Position numbers and translations under genes: made by a program
In this document: in pieces, positions 1 through 10,233 of the stretch
Layout of the letters: each line of letters opens with the position of its first letter
Position numbering within the stretch: the first letter of the stretch is position 1
The notes under the pieces: model-generated
Told to the model about the DNA's origin: nothing
The model's input: only the letters and a program-made list of their open reading frames with translations
Database searches by the model: none
DNA from: Pseudo-nitzschia pungens
Taxonomy: Eukaryota > Bacillariophyta > Bacillariophyceae > Bacillariales > Bacillariaceae
Assembly (NCBI GenBank): GCA_037355855.1
Contig: CM074760.1
Coordinates: 5,882,501-5,946,500 of the forward strand
DNA: 64,000 bases
Direction of reading: 5' to 3'

Positions 1-1159
1 CGAGCAATTTCACTTTTCCAGCGCGATAACTGATTCCAACGTTGCCCAGTGAAACATCTCGATGTATCACCCGTCGTTCGTGAAGGTAAGCTAGGGCAGA
101 AGCCAGGTCGGCCATGGCAACTAAGCGTTCGTGAAGTATCGCGAGTTTGGAATCTCGTCGACCGTTTGTGAATAACCGATGTTCGTAGGTTCTCGCATGC
201 CATTCAACCATTTTGTGGGCTAGAGTACCATCCATTCGTTCCAATATGAAAAAGAGAGAATCTCGCTTTCCGTGCAAAAAGCCTTCCACAGAAGCGACAG
301 ATCGTCCTCGAATGGCCAAAATATGTGGATGGTCGACGGAGGCCAACAAAATGCCCTCTGTTAAGAAGTCCGACGCACCCGTCGCAAAGCGAGAAGTGTT
401 CGAAAGTAAATTACTACGCAAGACTTTTACAACGTAATCTTCTGGTCGGTCTCGTTTGACATCCTCGGTTTCTTCTTCGATTTGATAGTCATCGGCTGCG
501 TCGTCTCTTGGTCGAAAGGACTCAACCTTATATATATCTGCAAAACTTCCGTTAGCAATTCGTCTCCCGAGGACAATTTCGGAGTTTCGAAATCGTCGCG
601 TGTTGCGGTCAAAAGTCTTCAACGATTCTCGAAAGTTTTTGTTGTTGGTGGCTTCACAAATCCGTTCGCCTAATATTGCCATGCTATGATCTACCACATG
701 AACTAAATCTGTCTTGGACAATTTACGATCGCGCCTGGTGAGTAATTCCCACGTCTCAACACGAGGGATAGATTCTTTGGGAATTTCGCCGTCTTTTCCT
801 TCCGAAAATTGACTATGATCCGTATTGTCGAGACTCGCAGACTTCAGAGTCCGTGAAGAGGGAAACTCGTAGTTTCCGTGTTTTTTCGCATCCATAGCGT
901 GATCAAGTGACCATCCCTCTTCCCATTTGGAACTATCTGGCTTCATACCGTTTGCTTCGATTTCTCCTCGACCTGAATCATTTTCAACGTCACCTCTTCC
1001 ATTTCCTCCCTCATCCATATCGACAAGATCCGGCTCGTCGTCTCCGAAGCTGTCGCCATTCTTGACACATTGATCATCATTCTCGCTTTGACAATCGGTT
1101 TCGCCGATTACAACCGAAACACCGGTTTTACTTTCGTCGTCGTAATAAGATGATGACAT
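1..1159 (-). CDS. protein kinase domain protein, 3' end off the left edge
   Basis: The reading frame starts at an ATG at 1159 and stays open to base 1, giving about 386 visible residues. The first ~180 residues are acidic and polar, with no recognised domain. A kinase domain follows. The glycine-rich loop reads IANGSFADIYKV, so two of the usual glycines are Ala. The VAIK-type lysine is in YVVKVL, an alpha-C Glu lies near DFLTEGILL, and the catalytic loop reads HRDVSLGNVG with HRD and Asn intact. The DFG motif would lie just beyond the edge. The Lys usual in the Ser/Thr-kinase HRDxKxxN loop is Ser here, so substrate class is uncertain. The gene is divergent from the NSUN gene, with a 679-bp spacer. 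Kinase identity is seen in the sequence; I cannot place it in a subfamily. Confidence 0.85.
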   Translation of the reverse strand, partial: MSSSYYDDESKTGVSVVIGETDCQSENDDQCVKNGDSFGDDEPDLVDMDEGGNGRGDVENDSGRGEIEANGMKPDSSKWEEGWSLDHAMDAKKHGNYEFPSSRTLKSASLDNTDHSQFSEGKDGEIPKESIPRVETWELLTRRDRKLSKTDLVHVVDHSMAILGERICEATNNKNFRESLKTFDRNTRRFRNSEIVLGRRIANGSFADIYKVESFRPRDDAADDYQIEEETEDVKRDRPEDYVVKVLRSNLLSNTSRFATGASDFLTEGILLASVDHPHILAIRGRSVASVEGFLHGKRDSLFFILERMDGTLAHKMVEWHARTYEHRLFTNGRRDSKLAILHERLVAMADLASALAYLHERRVIHRDVSLGNVGISYRAGKVKLL

Positions 1160-1838
1160 TTTGAATGTCTTTTGCTAATGGTCCATTCCTTATTGAGTCT
1201 TCCGACAACATTCAACATGTACGATCGGTCTTCGTTGATTTTGCGTTTTTTCTCAAATGTTCTCGAGGTGCGTTTCGGTATTTTTGTTTTTATCGGTCCG
1301 AGATTTCGTATGCGTTAGATTGTTCCCGCGTCCCATAATGTTTTCTTTTGCACTACTGCGTCCCTTTATGTAGCGGAGCTAAAGTTAACACACATCGAGA
1401 CATAGAGGTTACCAGAGACATTTCTCAAGAACATAATGCAGCAGTTATGGGTTAGCACAACGTAAATCGGTAGGAGTATTGGCCAGTTCGGTAGGCGACA
1501 CGCCTGGGTTTTTCGTATGCTTAATAAAGCCAATGTGTTTTATTTTTAGTACGTGTAGCATGTTTCCAGTCGTGTGATGTAGGTACACGATTGTCTGGGT
1601 CCACTCCTGACCTTTCCTTCGATTGATTCGAGGTATCAAAACGTGAACTATTACGTGTAGTCGGATTAGTAAGGAGTAATCTTATTTTTGGCAGACACTC
1701 GATCGCCAATGTTCGCCCTCAACAATCAAGAATCCAATCCAAGCCCCAGACCCTTGCTGCTGAACTTTGTCGTAACGTATCAATACAAGTAATGAAGAAA
1801 ATCAAAAGGAAGTCATTCAGCAACGACAACAATATCCA
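1160..1838. promoter_or_regulatory. divergent promoter spacer
   Basis: This spacer separates the minus-strand kinase from the plus-strand NSUN gene, so it should hold both promoters. I see no supported ORF. Only weak half-matches to the GGTAACCTTAC word occur here, near 1408 and 1668-1684. No TATA box can be called with confidence. Confidence 0.4.
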
Positions 1839-3410
1839 ATGGCGGCCAAAACCGAAGACATAATTTCTGCCGAAGTGGGAAACGCCCCAGTATCCACCGA
1901 CATGACATCGAACAGGGCAGCCTCGGTGCAACTTTCGAAAGAGCTTCGAGAATTTTATAAGCATCACAACGTTGATTTGGGAAAAATAGCAAGCGGCGCT
2001 GATTTTCCCTATCGATATGTTCGACTCAATCCACGTTACGATGAAACAGAAACCCTGAAATTGCTTCGAGACGAAGTGAAGAAATTCGAGGACGACAAGA
2101 GCTGCAACGAAGGTAGCAACGACCGCAATGGTGGGGAAAACGATTTGAAGAATTCCGTTGCTCTGCAGAGCGTACCCTGGTTAGAATCAACCTGGGGATT
2201 TTATGCCATTCCGGCTAACTTTCCTTTGTCGACTTCGCTTTGTTTTCGGTCCGGAAGATTATACGGGATGGACGTCAGCTCGGGAGCTGGCGTCGCCGTA
2301 TTGCTAACAAACTATCATGACAGAATCACAGCGGACTCGATCCACTCCGACGGTCGCAAGAAGGAGGGAACAGACGAATCAGAAACTCATGGTCTGTCCG
2401 GAAACCAAAACGACAAAATCGTTCGGAACAGTGGAGAGGTGCGCGTTTTGGATTTGTGCTGTTCTCCCGGATTGAAACTCCTACAAATGGCCGATTTTTT
2501 CCATCAAAAAACGAGAATCCATTCCGATGGGGAGGATGGAAAAACAGTGAAAGTCGTTGGTGTGGATATTTCCAAGCATCGACTAGATGTGTGCAAAACC
2601 ATCGTAAACAAATATTTCATCGATTTCGAAACATCGGGATGCACGAAACGAAGCAAAGAATCACCGGACACCGTGAACGTTCAACTGTATCACGAGGACG
2701 GAACCACGTTTGGAAGCAAGAGCACCAACGGTCGGAATTTGATTTTTGATTCGAGAGTGGCCATCGAAGACATGCTGCAGCGGGGAGGAAAACGAAAACG
2801 GATGAACAAAAGTGCCCGAGCTCGAGAGCAGAAAAGACTCCGCCGGATAGCGTCACTAGAATTCGGATCGTCAACAAAACAAACAGGAGACGCACCCAAT
2901 GCAGCAGATGTCAATGACGACAGTCACGGCACGGACGCTCGGAATGGCATGGAGCCTTTTGATTACGTCTTGGTAGATGCAGAATGCAGCACGGATGGTT
3001 CTTTCAAACACATCAAGGAACGAATCAAGGAGTCACCGGGTGGCCATCATCGGGAAGAAAACACAATGCTGACCGACCCCAAGAAACTCGCGGAATTGGT
3101 TGATTTGCAGCGCAATCTTATCGCCTCCGGGTTCCGGTTGCTGAAAGACGGGGGGACGCTGGTGTATTCTACTTGTTCGCTGTCAGAAGATCAAAACGAA
3201 AACGTCGTGCGGTGGTTGCTGGAGACCCACGCCGATGCCTTTCTGATACCCGTTCATTTCCCTCCTATACAAGAGACGGAATTCGTCACGGATGGCTCCC
3301 TTGCGGGAACGGTGCGATTTTATCCAAATTTGCTTCACGACGCCGATTTGCCGACGGCACTTTGGGGGGATGGCTTTTTCGTGGCAAAACTTGGGAAACA
3401 AGCCAAATAA
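1839..3410 (+). CDS. NSUN/NOL1/NOP2-type RNA (cytosine-5) methyltransferase
   Basis: Single-exon gene of 523 aa that likely transfers a methyl group from SAM to C5 of cytosine in rRNA or tRNA. The SAM-binding motif I reads VLDLCCSPGLK near residue 203 and is followed by the acidic-loop strand VVGVDISKHRL. Motif IV reads VDAECSTDGS near residue 379 and motif VI reads YSTCSLSEDQNENVV near residue 445. The two family cysteines, release Cys in motif IV and nucleophile Cys in TCS, are therefore present. Motif IV is normally DAPC; here the Pro is Glu. The segment between motifs III and IV holds a Lys/Arg-rich insert (about residues 310-350) that could act in RNA or nucleolar binding. The family is clear; the exact paralogue and RNA target are not. 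Confidence 0.85.
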   Translation: MAAKTEDIISAEVGNAPVSTDMTSNRAASVQLSKELREFYKHHNVDLGKIASGADFPYRYVRLNPRYDETETLKLLRDEVKKFEDDKSCNEGSNDRNGGENDLKNSVALQSVPWLESTWGFYAIPANFPLSTSLCFRSGRLYGMDVSSGAGVAVLLTNYHDRITADSIHSDGRKKEGTDESETHGLSGNQNDKIVRNSGEVRVLDLCCSPGLKLLQMADFFHQKTRIHSDGEDGKTVKVVGVDISKHRLDVCKTIVNKYFIDFETSGCTKRSKESPDTVNVQLYHEDGTTFGSKSTNGRNLIFDSRVAIEDMLQRGGKRKRMNKSARAREQKRLRRIASLEFGSSTKQTGDAPNAADVNDDSHGTDARNGMEPFDYVLVDAECSTDGSFKHIKERIKESPGGHHREENTMLTDPKKLAELVDLQRNLIASGFRLLKDGGTLVYSTCSLSEDQNENVVRWLLETHADAFLIPVHFPPIQETEFVTDGSLAGTVRFYPNLLHDADLPTALWGDGFFVAKLGKQAK

Positions 3411-3671
3411 TAATCGGAGCATTCAAAATTGATTCGTTATTTTTTATGATGCTATGCGACCGATGGTCCTACTTTTGACTTGAATCCCAATGAACCTAGA
3501 TTGTCACTTATTGGATCTATTTATTTGCGAAAAGTGGATTAAATAATAATGCGTTGTAAGCGTAGAAATAGTTGGCGTATTCTATTACTATTTACACGTA
3601 TTCAAATAGTTTTGATGCGGAAATGCGCAAAGCACACGCCGGCGCACCGCGATAGCATGATCTCACGAATT

Positions 3672-4964
3672 TTAATCCGTGTTCGGTGCTTTGGAACCCA
3701 ATCGGCCCGGATCTGCGCTGGGGTAGTACGGTTTTCTGGCGCCAATCCCGCTCTTCGCGGCGCTCGTTCCCACTCTGCGAATGGGCCCGCCGCCGGGCCG
3801 AGGGACGCCGCCAATTCGTGGTCCGCTCGAAGCTTGTCTTCGTCTCGCCGCCGCAATGGCTGCAATGTGCGCGGGAGGTTTGATTGCCGTCGAAAGACCC
3901 TTTGGCAGGGCCAGCGGTTTTGAGATGCCACCCGGAGGAGCCATGGGTTTCACGGCGACCGATGGTTGTGGAAGGCGCTGGTTGTTCTCTCCGTGCTTTG
4001 GAACATCGGCATCGCCTCGTTTCGGCGATCGAGCCCACTTCACCATGATCTGTCGATCCAGCAGAGACCGTCGGTTCATGCTAGCGATGGCGAGTTCCGC
4101 GGCATCCGGCTCGGTGTATTCGACGAATGCCTGCCCTTTCTCGGCTTGGATCCGAACCGATGTGATTTCCCCGAACGAATAAAACTGATCGCGAATATCC
4201 GGCTCCGTCAATTTGGGATACGGAGCCTCCCCCTGAAATCGCAAGTACAGCGTCGCGCGCGCCTTGTCAAAGCCATCCTCGTCGGCTTTTGCGGCCTCTT
4301 GTTCCCTCCGTCGCTGCCGGCCGAGAATCTTGTTTGCCACGGGATCACTCGATCCGTAGAACCGATCCTTCGTGCTCTGCTTCGACATGGGATCGTTTCG
4401 ATCCTTTGGCATCTCGTGCCGAAACGGGCAATTGGCTCCCCGGTTGCACTCCCCCCGCGCAAAGAAACTGCACAGCTTTGCCATGTTTCGTTCGTAACGG
4501 GGTTTCATGTTGGCCATTTCTTTCAGCTTGGCAACGGCCAGAGCATTGGCCTCGCCGACCATGTTTTGCCCCTGCGCCAACGCCCGTTCCTGTTGTGCCG
4601 TATACCAAGCCCTGTTCGCCGCCGACTGGGGAACCACCGCGGTGGCGTTGGCGCTTCCCGCCTCGGCCAGGATGCGGTCTCGGACCTTCACCGGGAGCCC
4701 GTACTGCAGATCGTAGATGCAGACCTGGCACACGTTTTTCGCCTGCGCGCAGCTCCTGCAGATTTCTACGCGTTTGAGACGCCCCTTTGTTCCGGCTTGC
4801 CAGGCAAACACCGTGAAGGGCGTCTCACAGACCTGGCACTTCTTGCCGAATTTCTCCTGCGTCATGCGAACGTACGGATTGTCTCCGAGACACGTCTCGC
4901 ACACCAGAGGAAATTCCGTGTCCTCCCATTTCTGTTTGTTGTCGTCTCTCTTGATCTTGGACAT
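3672..4964 (-). CDS. RBM22: pre-mRNA splicing factor RBM22/Cwc2
   Basis: 430 aa, single exon. The N-terminus is rich in paired cysteines: CETC (22-25), CQVC (43-46), CRSC (69-72) and CQVC (79-82), as in the RBM22/Slt11 zinc-binding module. A CCCH finger occupies about 165-184 (CSFFARGECNRGANCPFRH). An RRM runs from about 237 to 312, with RNP2 TLYLRF and RNP1-like KGQAFVEY. The C-terminus is Pro/Gly/Ala-rich. In other eukaryotes this protein contacts U6 snRNA and the intron in the activated spliceosome (Prp19-related complex). The order Cys pairs, CCCH, RRM is diagnostic. The gene is convergent with the NSUN gene (261 bp between stops) and divergent from the HAD gene. Confidence 0.95.
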   Translation of the reverse strand: MSKIKRDDNKQKWEDTEFPLVCETCLGDNPYVRMTQEKFGKKCQVCETPFTVFAWQAGTKGRLKRVEICRSCAQAKNVCQVCIYDLQYGLPVKVRDRILAEAGSANATAVVPQSAANRAWYTAQQERALAQGQNMVGEANALAVAKLKEMANMKPRYERNMAKLCSFFARGECNRGANCPFRHEMPKDRNDPMSKQSTKDRFYGSSDPVANKILGRQRRREQEAAKADEDGFDKARATLYLRFQGEAPYPKLTEPDIRDQFYSFGEITSVRIQAEKGQAFVEYTEPDAAELAIASMNRRSLLDRQIMVKWARSPKRGDADVPKHGENNQRLPQPSVAVKPMAPPGGISKPLALPKGLSTAIKPPAHIAAIAAARRRQASSGPRIGGVPRPGGGPIRRVGTSAAKSGIGARKPYYPSADPGRLGSKAPNTD

Positions 4965-5574
4965 TTTGGTATTCTTGTTGTGTAGAGAATAGTTGTCCCA
5001 CTTGCACTGGGTGTCCGCGCCAGGTACCGTAGTGGAGAGTGAAGAGAGTGCAATTGCCCTGCTTCACACTTCACACTGATTTGAGATTGTTGAGTAATCT
5101 TACGAAGTGGTTGTAATTAGTACGTACCGGTATCATGTACGGTACGGTACAAAGTGTGTTGATGTGCGAAAGCGGACAGCAGACAACACTCCCCTTTTTC
5201 ATTCATGCGCTTTGCCTCCATTCGTGGCTGGAAGAAATTCTGAGTCTGATTTTGTTTTCGCATCGGCGGACTGCGACAGCCGCACAAGGCTGATCATCAT
5301 TAGAGTTCAAGTTACGGGTTACCGCTGATCCATAAGTTTTTGCGCACGATTTGAAATTCAAAATTGGCCGTTGATTGGTGTGCCACCACTTTTCGGTGAA
5401 ACCTTGCTTTTCGGGTAACCTTACTGGTAACAGTACTCGTAGGAGTTCGAACCGGAGACGACGCATGTCAAACTCCAGCGCTCTATCGCATACAATACGT
5501 GGAAAGAACCACTTCCCCTCTGTTATTCGCCTCGATCCGTTGATTGGATTCTCGTTCGACTTTCGCGCCGCACC
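4965..5574. promoter_or_regulatory. divergent promoter spacer with GGTAACCTTAC word
   Basis: This spacer lies between the start codons of RBM22 (-) and the HAD protein (+). It holds an exact GGTAACCTTAC at 5414-5424 and the GTAC-rich stretch gtacgtaccggtatc near 5121, followed by further GTACGG units. No ORF here is convincing. Confidence 0.4.
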
Positions 5575-6081
5575 ATGGAGAAGACGCTAAAGGTTATTTT
5601 TCTGGACATCGACGGGGTCCTGCTCCCGTTCCCAAACGATGGAAATTCCGAAAGCGGCCTCTTCCCGGCCTCTACGCTGGAACCCCTAAAGGTCCTGCTG
5701 CGGGAGACGGACGCCAAGCTGGTCTTGTCGTCGACGTGGCGCGTCCGAAAGGATTTTATCCGGGACATCGTCGATGCCATCCGGGGCTTCGGGATTGACT
5801 TCGAGGGATTTCACGACATTACCGATCCCAGCATGCACTCGGAACGCCAGTGGGAAATCCGGGATTGGATCTCGAAGCAAAGATCCGGGAAGGAGCACAA
5901 AGGCGTCGGGATGGTTTGGCTGGCACTGGACGACGAAGAACTCCTCGAGGGCGACGAAAACGCGAGATTCAGGGACTCGTTCGTCGGCCACGTCGTCAAA
6001 ACCGCGAGCCACAAGGGACTGACCATGGACGACGTTCGCGACGCTCTCAATCTCTGGGAATCTCAGTTGTCCGGTCCGTGA
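5575..6081 (+). CDS. small HAD-fold protein (HAD_SAK-like)
   Basis: 168 aa. It begins with a HAD motif I, LDIDGVL, with the nucleophile/acid pair Asp11 and Asp13. Motif II-like LSSTWR follows at 51-56, and WLALDDEE near 115-122 supplies the C-terminal acidic pair. The architecture matches the small stand-alone HAD domains grouped with Swiss-army-knife RNA-repair proteins, so a phosphatase-type reaction is likely. The substrate is unknown. No targeting sequence is visible. The ATG at 5575 is directly preceded by CACC, a good context. The gene is GC-rich. Confidence 0.75.
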   Translation: MEKTLKVIFLDIDGVLLPFPNDGNSESGLFPASTLEPLKVLLRETDAKLVLSSTWRVRKDFIRDIVDAIRGFGIDFEGFHDITDPSMHSERQWEIRDWISKQRSGKEHKGVGMVWLALDDEELLEGDENARFRDSFVGHVVKTASHKGLTMDDVRDALNLWESQLSGP

Positions 6082-6941
6082 TGAGTTCCGAACTACGCAT
6101 TCGAAGACAGCGACAGTACAACGAGGCTTGTGGAGTAGCATGTGGAATGCACACAGGTCAATCATCCTCGTTATCAGAGATTGCTGTAAGAGTATAGTCA
6201 GTCAGTCTGCATCATTTTCCTATCTCTGGTCGAAGAGGGATGCACGACGGCTCTTCACACTGAAAGCGCTACCGATATTTGCGAATGGATCACGACAACT
6301 GAACCCACCACGACGTCCATGGCTGATGCCGCACGCGCTTCCCACATCCGATGTGTCACCAAAGAAATGAACAAGAAGAAGTCTTTCAATCAATCTCGCG
6401 GTAATATTGTTCAGCAAACACAACAGAGCTACGTGTGCAGTGTTGATGAGCAGCACTAGATCAGTCGGCCAATCATCAAAGGATTGAGATAACTAGCGAT
6501 GAAATAGCTAACTTTCTACCAGTTCGAACCATGTGTTTTTGACAACCGGAAAGAAAAGGATACAAGTACCGGTACTTGTAGCACCTTGTATTGACTAGTA
6601 GTAGTAACCTTACCGGGTAAGATGGCGGAACAACCACAATTTTTCTTCGTTTTGCATTGGTTGACCCGAACTGAGTTCGTGACATGACTCAAATCAAGTC
6701 AAGTCAATCCCGCGCCATCTTTTTTCCAAAGTCGCTCCTCACTTTTTTCGAAGCACGACGATCAGAATGAAAAAACCTTGTTGTTCTCGGTTCGAAAAAA
6801 AATAATAATAGAATCTTGGCACGGAATGCTTCACAGCAATCTACTTGGTACCCTTTACGGGCACGCAACGCATTCCGATGCAACGGTCTGTTTGGAACCA
6901 AAGCAAGAAGAAGCAAAACTCGGATTATTCGAATCCCAACA
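6082..6941. other. intergenic, upstream of TOP6B-like gene
   Basis: 860 bp between two plus-strand genes, with no supported coding sequence. It holds GTAACCTTAC at 6604-6613 and the palindromic word agtaccggtact near 6566. An open frame continues from about 6816 into the downstream gene but opens with TTG, so I treat that stretch as leader. Confidence 0.4.
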
Positions 6942-9900
6942 ATGGCACTCCGGGCGTTCCACGACAATCCCGGGATAGGTGGGTTCGGTGAAAGCACCCT
7001 CCCTCTCTCGAAGGATCGGAATTCGAGCGCGCGGCGAAGCGACCGATCGTCCTTCTCGATTGCCCGGGAGCCTTCCGACTTTCGCGCGGCTTCGAGGAAC
7101 GACCGGGGCGGTTCGGGAGAGAGAATCGCGCCCCCGAGCGGTGGCGGAGACGGCGACTTGCTCTGTCAGATCGTCAAGGAACTCGTGGACAATGCGGTCG
7201 ACGCCTGCCGGAATCCTTCCCGCCAGTGCCGCGTTGGAGAAGCAGAGTCCAACAGCAATAACAACAGCAATAAAACCGCAACCGATACTCAGGGAACAAA
7301 CCGAAAGCGAATACGGGTGGACATAAAACCGTCTTCGGAGACAGGTCACCCCCACGAGGATCTTCTCCAGGTTACCGTCACGGACAACGGTTGCGGAATG
7401 GAGAACATTCAGCGTTGTGTGACCGCCTTTCACAGCAGCAAGGGCGCAACCGCCAAGGGCAATAGCAACGACAACAGCAACAGCAACACCAGCCACCACA
7501 CCAGCGGGCGCTACGGCATGGGACTCACTCTCTGCCTCTTGCACGGACAGCGATGCGTTCCGAACTCACGGGCCTGCATTTCCTCCGCGACGCCCAACTC
7601 CGAGCACCGGAAACGCGCCTTCTTTCGGGTGAACCGAGAGGGAGATTCGGTGGATTGCGTCCGCGAAGAGGTCACCCCGAACGATTCGAGGGGACGCCAC
7701 GCATCGGGCACCTGCGTGAGTCTCTTGGTACCGGTACGTACGATGTGCATGATGCATGCAGGAGCATCCGAACCGCTTTGTGGTTTCGAATGACACCAGT
7801 GCGGTGCGATCGGATCCCGATCCCGATCCTGACCCTTTCTCGTTTCTGGGGTTTTTTTTTTTTTTGGGCGGCATGTGTTGTGTCGTTTTCTATGTGATGC
7901 ATTCCGATGAACTTTCGTTGGTGCCAAGGGCGGGGGCGCCACCAAACTGGCTTGGCCGAGACTGCGCGACTACTTCACCCGCTTTCGACTCTGTACGGAC
8001 CTGCACTTTGAGCTGGATGTCTTTGCCCCGACTCTCTCCAAAGTCCCCATCTTTGTCCGTCCTTTTATCGAGAACGCAGCGCCGATCGGAGACGCAACCT
8101 TGTCGGGGACAAACCCAGAAAAGGAATCACGCAATAGCTGTACAAAGGGAAGCGAGGATCCGTGGGAGGAGCTGATGGATGACGACGTTGCCGAATCCGA
8201 CAGCGACAGCGACAGCGACAACGATAAAAGGGGCAAGCAAAACAATCCCACCAAATCCCAGCAATCGTCCCGCGGCGATGCGACCGCTTCCGCTCCCGGC
8301 GGGAACACCGACCCCGACCGCCTCGCCTTTTTTCGTGCGGCGCGATCGTTTTGGCCGAAGCGCAACGTCCGATACCCGAACGTGGCGCGGTCGGTGCGAA
8401 CCATTCGCATCGGCACCAACGGCCGCGCGGCGGGGGGGAGAGGAGCCGGGAACGCTCCCGAGCTTCGGATGGAGGTCGGCATGGTGATTTGTCCCCGGTT
8501 TCCGCGCGAGGAGTCCCGGGCGCGGTTCGCTGCCGAGTCCGCTCCCGACGCGCCGTCGTGCGACGGGGGAGAAACGGATGGCGATGGCGTTGGCAGTGGC
8601 AGTGGCAGTGGCGCCGATGATTCTTCCGAACCAACGGCGAGCTTGCAACTGGTGCGAATGGTCAACGGGGTTCCGATTCTCGATAGCGCGGAAGCGCACT
8701 CGTGCGGCCTCGTTCACGGCCTTGCCAACAAGATCGTGTGGGGATCCTTTGGACTGGATGTCGAGCGAAATCCTATCGCGGTGGCTCCCGAAACCGGAAT
8801 CGATATCGATATCGATATCGATATCGAAACAGCGACCGGCAATCCGTCGTCCCACACGCCGACGTTTCGAGTCCGTGACAGCCATCTGATTGTTCCGTTT
8901 CTCGGACGCAACTCCAACCACAAGCAACTCAATTGTCGTCCCCGAGAAACAACCGATGCTCACGGCACAAAGGGGCTGTCAGCCAGGAACAAGAGAACGG
9001 CGGAAGCCATGTCTCGAACCGATCTCCTCCTGCCCGCAAACGCCCGCATCGGGAACATTCTGGTGCTTGTTCACATACGCGCGGCTCCGTCTTCGTTGCC
9101 CCTGCCAACTCTTAGCAAGGTAGGTCCTTTCTGTTTGTTGGATCGATCGATTGATTGATTGATTGATGGATTGATTCAATGATTGATTCGTAAAACGAGG
9201 GAGAGCCATTGCGGATCCGGCACTTCGAGCACCACTCACCAATCTCTCTCTCTCTCTCTCTCTCCTCAGGGAAGACTTCCTCTCCACCACCGGCCGATCG
9301 ACTCGACCCTGCAACTGGGATTGCGCGACTGCCTCTCGAGTCTCCAATCCACCAATCCGTCCCTCCTGCTAACGACCGCACAGTTGCGGGCGGCGGAGCG
9401 AGAGGTCCGATACATTCCGGGGATTGCCTCCGCCGTCTCGCGCATCGTTTGCGGGAGCAACAACGCGGCGCTCCGGCGGAAGAGCCTCGGGATCTTGCGA
9501 ACCGCGCCGGAGTCGTCGGAACGGTCGGCACCGCTCGGGAGCGATGGCTCGGTATTGGAAGCATCGGCGCTCGCGACCGCCCTGGAAAGCCGGCTCCGAC
9601 TCGCGATGAGGGTCCGGAGCGAAGCGGCGAACGCACGCAAGCGGAGCAAGAAGCAAAACGCCGCGGTCGCGAGGGACGCAGGGGGGGATCCGGAAGAAGG
9701 ATATCGCGATTTCGACGACGAGGAGGAAAGTCTCGACGCAACCGAGCGCTCTCGGGCGGACGGGCCGGGCTCGATTCCGCGATCGGCATCGTCCTCGTCC
9801 ACACGGTACCGGAACCGGATTCTGGAAACGGATTCGGAAGTCTCCTTGCAATCCGTGGCTCGGCCTCCGAGGCACGCCTTGGAATCGAATGGGAAACGCG

Positions 9901-10010
9901 AACAATCGGACCTTCCGTTGCGTGAAATTGTCGTTGGGAATCGATGCAACACCGGAGCTAGAGACCGAGAGGAAACCGAAAGTGATTGTGATTTTGATGA
10001 TTGGTGGTAA
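6942..10010 (+). CDS. DNA topoisomerase VI subunit B-like (GHKL ATPase), three exons
   Basis: Exons 6942-7733, 7929-9119 and 9270-10010, both introns in phase 0, encode 907 aa. The GHKL ATPase is clear. The N-box reads KELVDNAVDAC near residue 75, the G1 box VTDNGCGM near 145, FHSSK follows, and the G2 box reads GRYGMGLTLCLLH near 189. After the first splice the text reads GTCVSLLVPGGGATKLAWP, and near residue 500 comes a segment with MVNGVPILD and CGLVHGL, resembling the transducer of TOP6B-like proteins. It probably partners a SPO11/Top6A-type subunit in meiotic double-strand break formation. An alternative GTGAGT donor at 7716 would drop six residues. Exon 2 carries Asp/Ser and Asp-Ile repeats. 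GC is high. The start is the first ATG of the frame (aacaATGG). Confidence 0.75.
8799..8827 (+). repeat. ATCGAT hexamer microsatellite in coding sequence
   Basis: About five tandem copies of the self-complementary unit GATATC/ATCGAT. They are translated as an Asp-Ile run inside exon 2 of the TOP6B-like gene. The six-base unit keeps frame, so copy changes would alter protein length only. Confidence 0.85.
9141..9264 (+). repeat. GATT/GATC repeats and (TC)n inside intron 2
   Basis: Intron 2 of the TOP6B-like gene (9120-9269) is largely simple sequence: GATC/GATT units at 9141-9180 and a TC run at 9244-9264 next to the acceptor. The TC run serves as the polypyrimidine tract. Confidence 0.8.
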
Positions 10011-10233
10011 TTGGAAATCGTATCTTACTTGGAATTCAAGACAATCCATGAAAATCGTGGAGGCTGCCCTACGTTCAGAGACAGAACTCAAAGAAAACAT
10101 CAAGCTAAACGTATACAAATCCTTGTGAAACCCAGCATTGCACAGACCTGAATACAAACAATAACAAGGCAAGACATCACCTAAACCGCAATAACAATAC
10201 TAAATCTTAGATATTATATTTCGCAATTCGCCA

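Noticed and set aside
3966..4985. 339-codon plus-strand frame across RBM22
   Set aside because: Antisense to RBM22, whose zinc-finger and RRM motifs are clear.
5440..5470. GTTCGAACC, resembling a tRNA T-loop
   Set aside because: No matching acceptor stem, D-arm or anticodon arm around it.
6816..6941. Upstream extension of the TOP6B-like frame
   Set aside because: It opens with TTG; the first ATG with good context is at 6942.
9112..9804. Arg/Ser/Pro-rich minus-strand frames over the TOP6B-like exon 3
   Set aside because: Shadow of GC-rich codons; it crosses the proposed intron and shows no domain.
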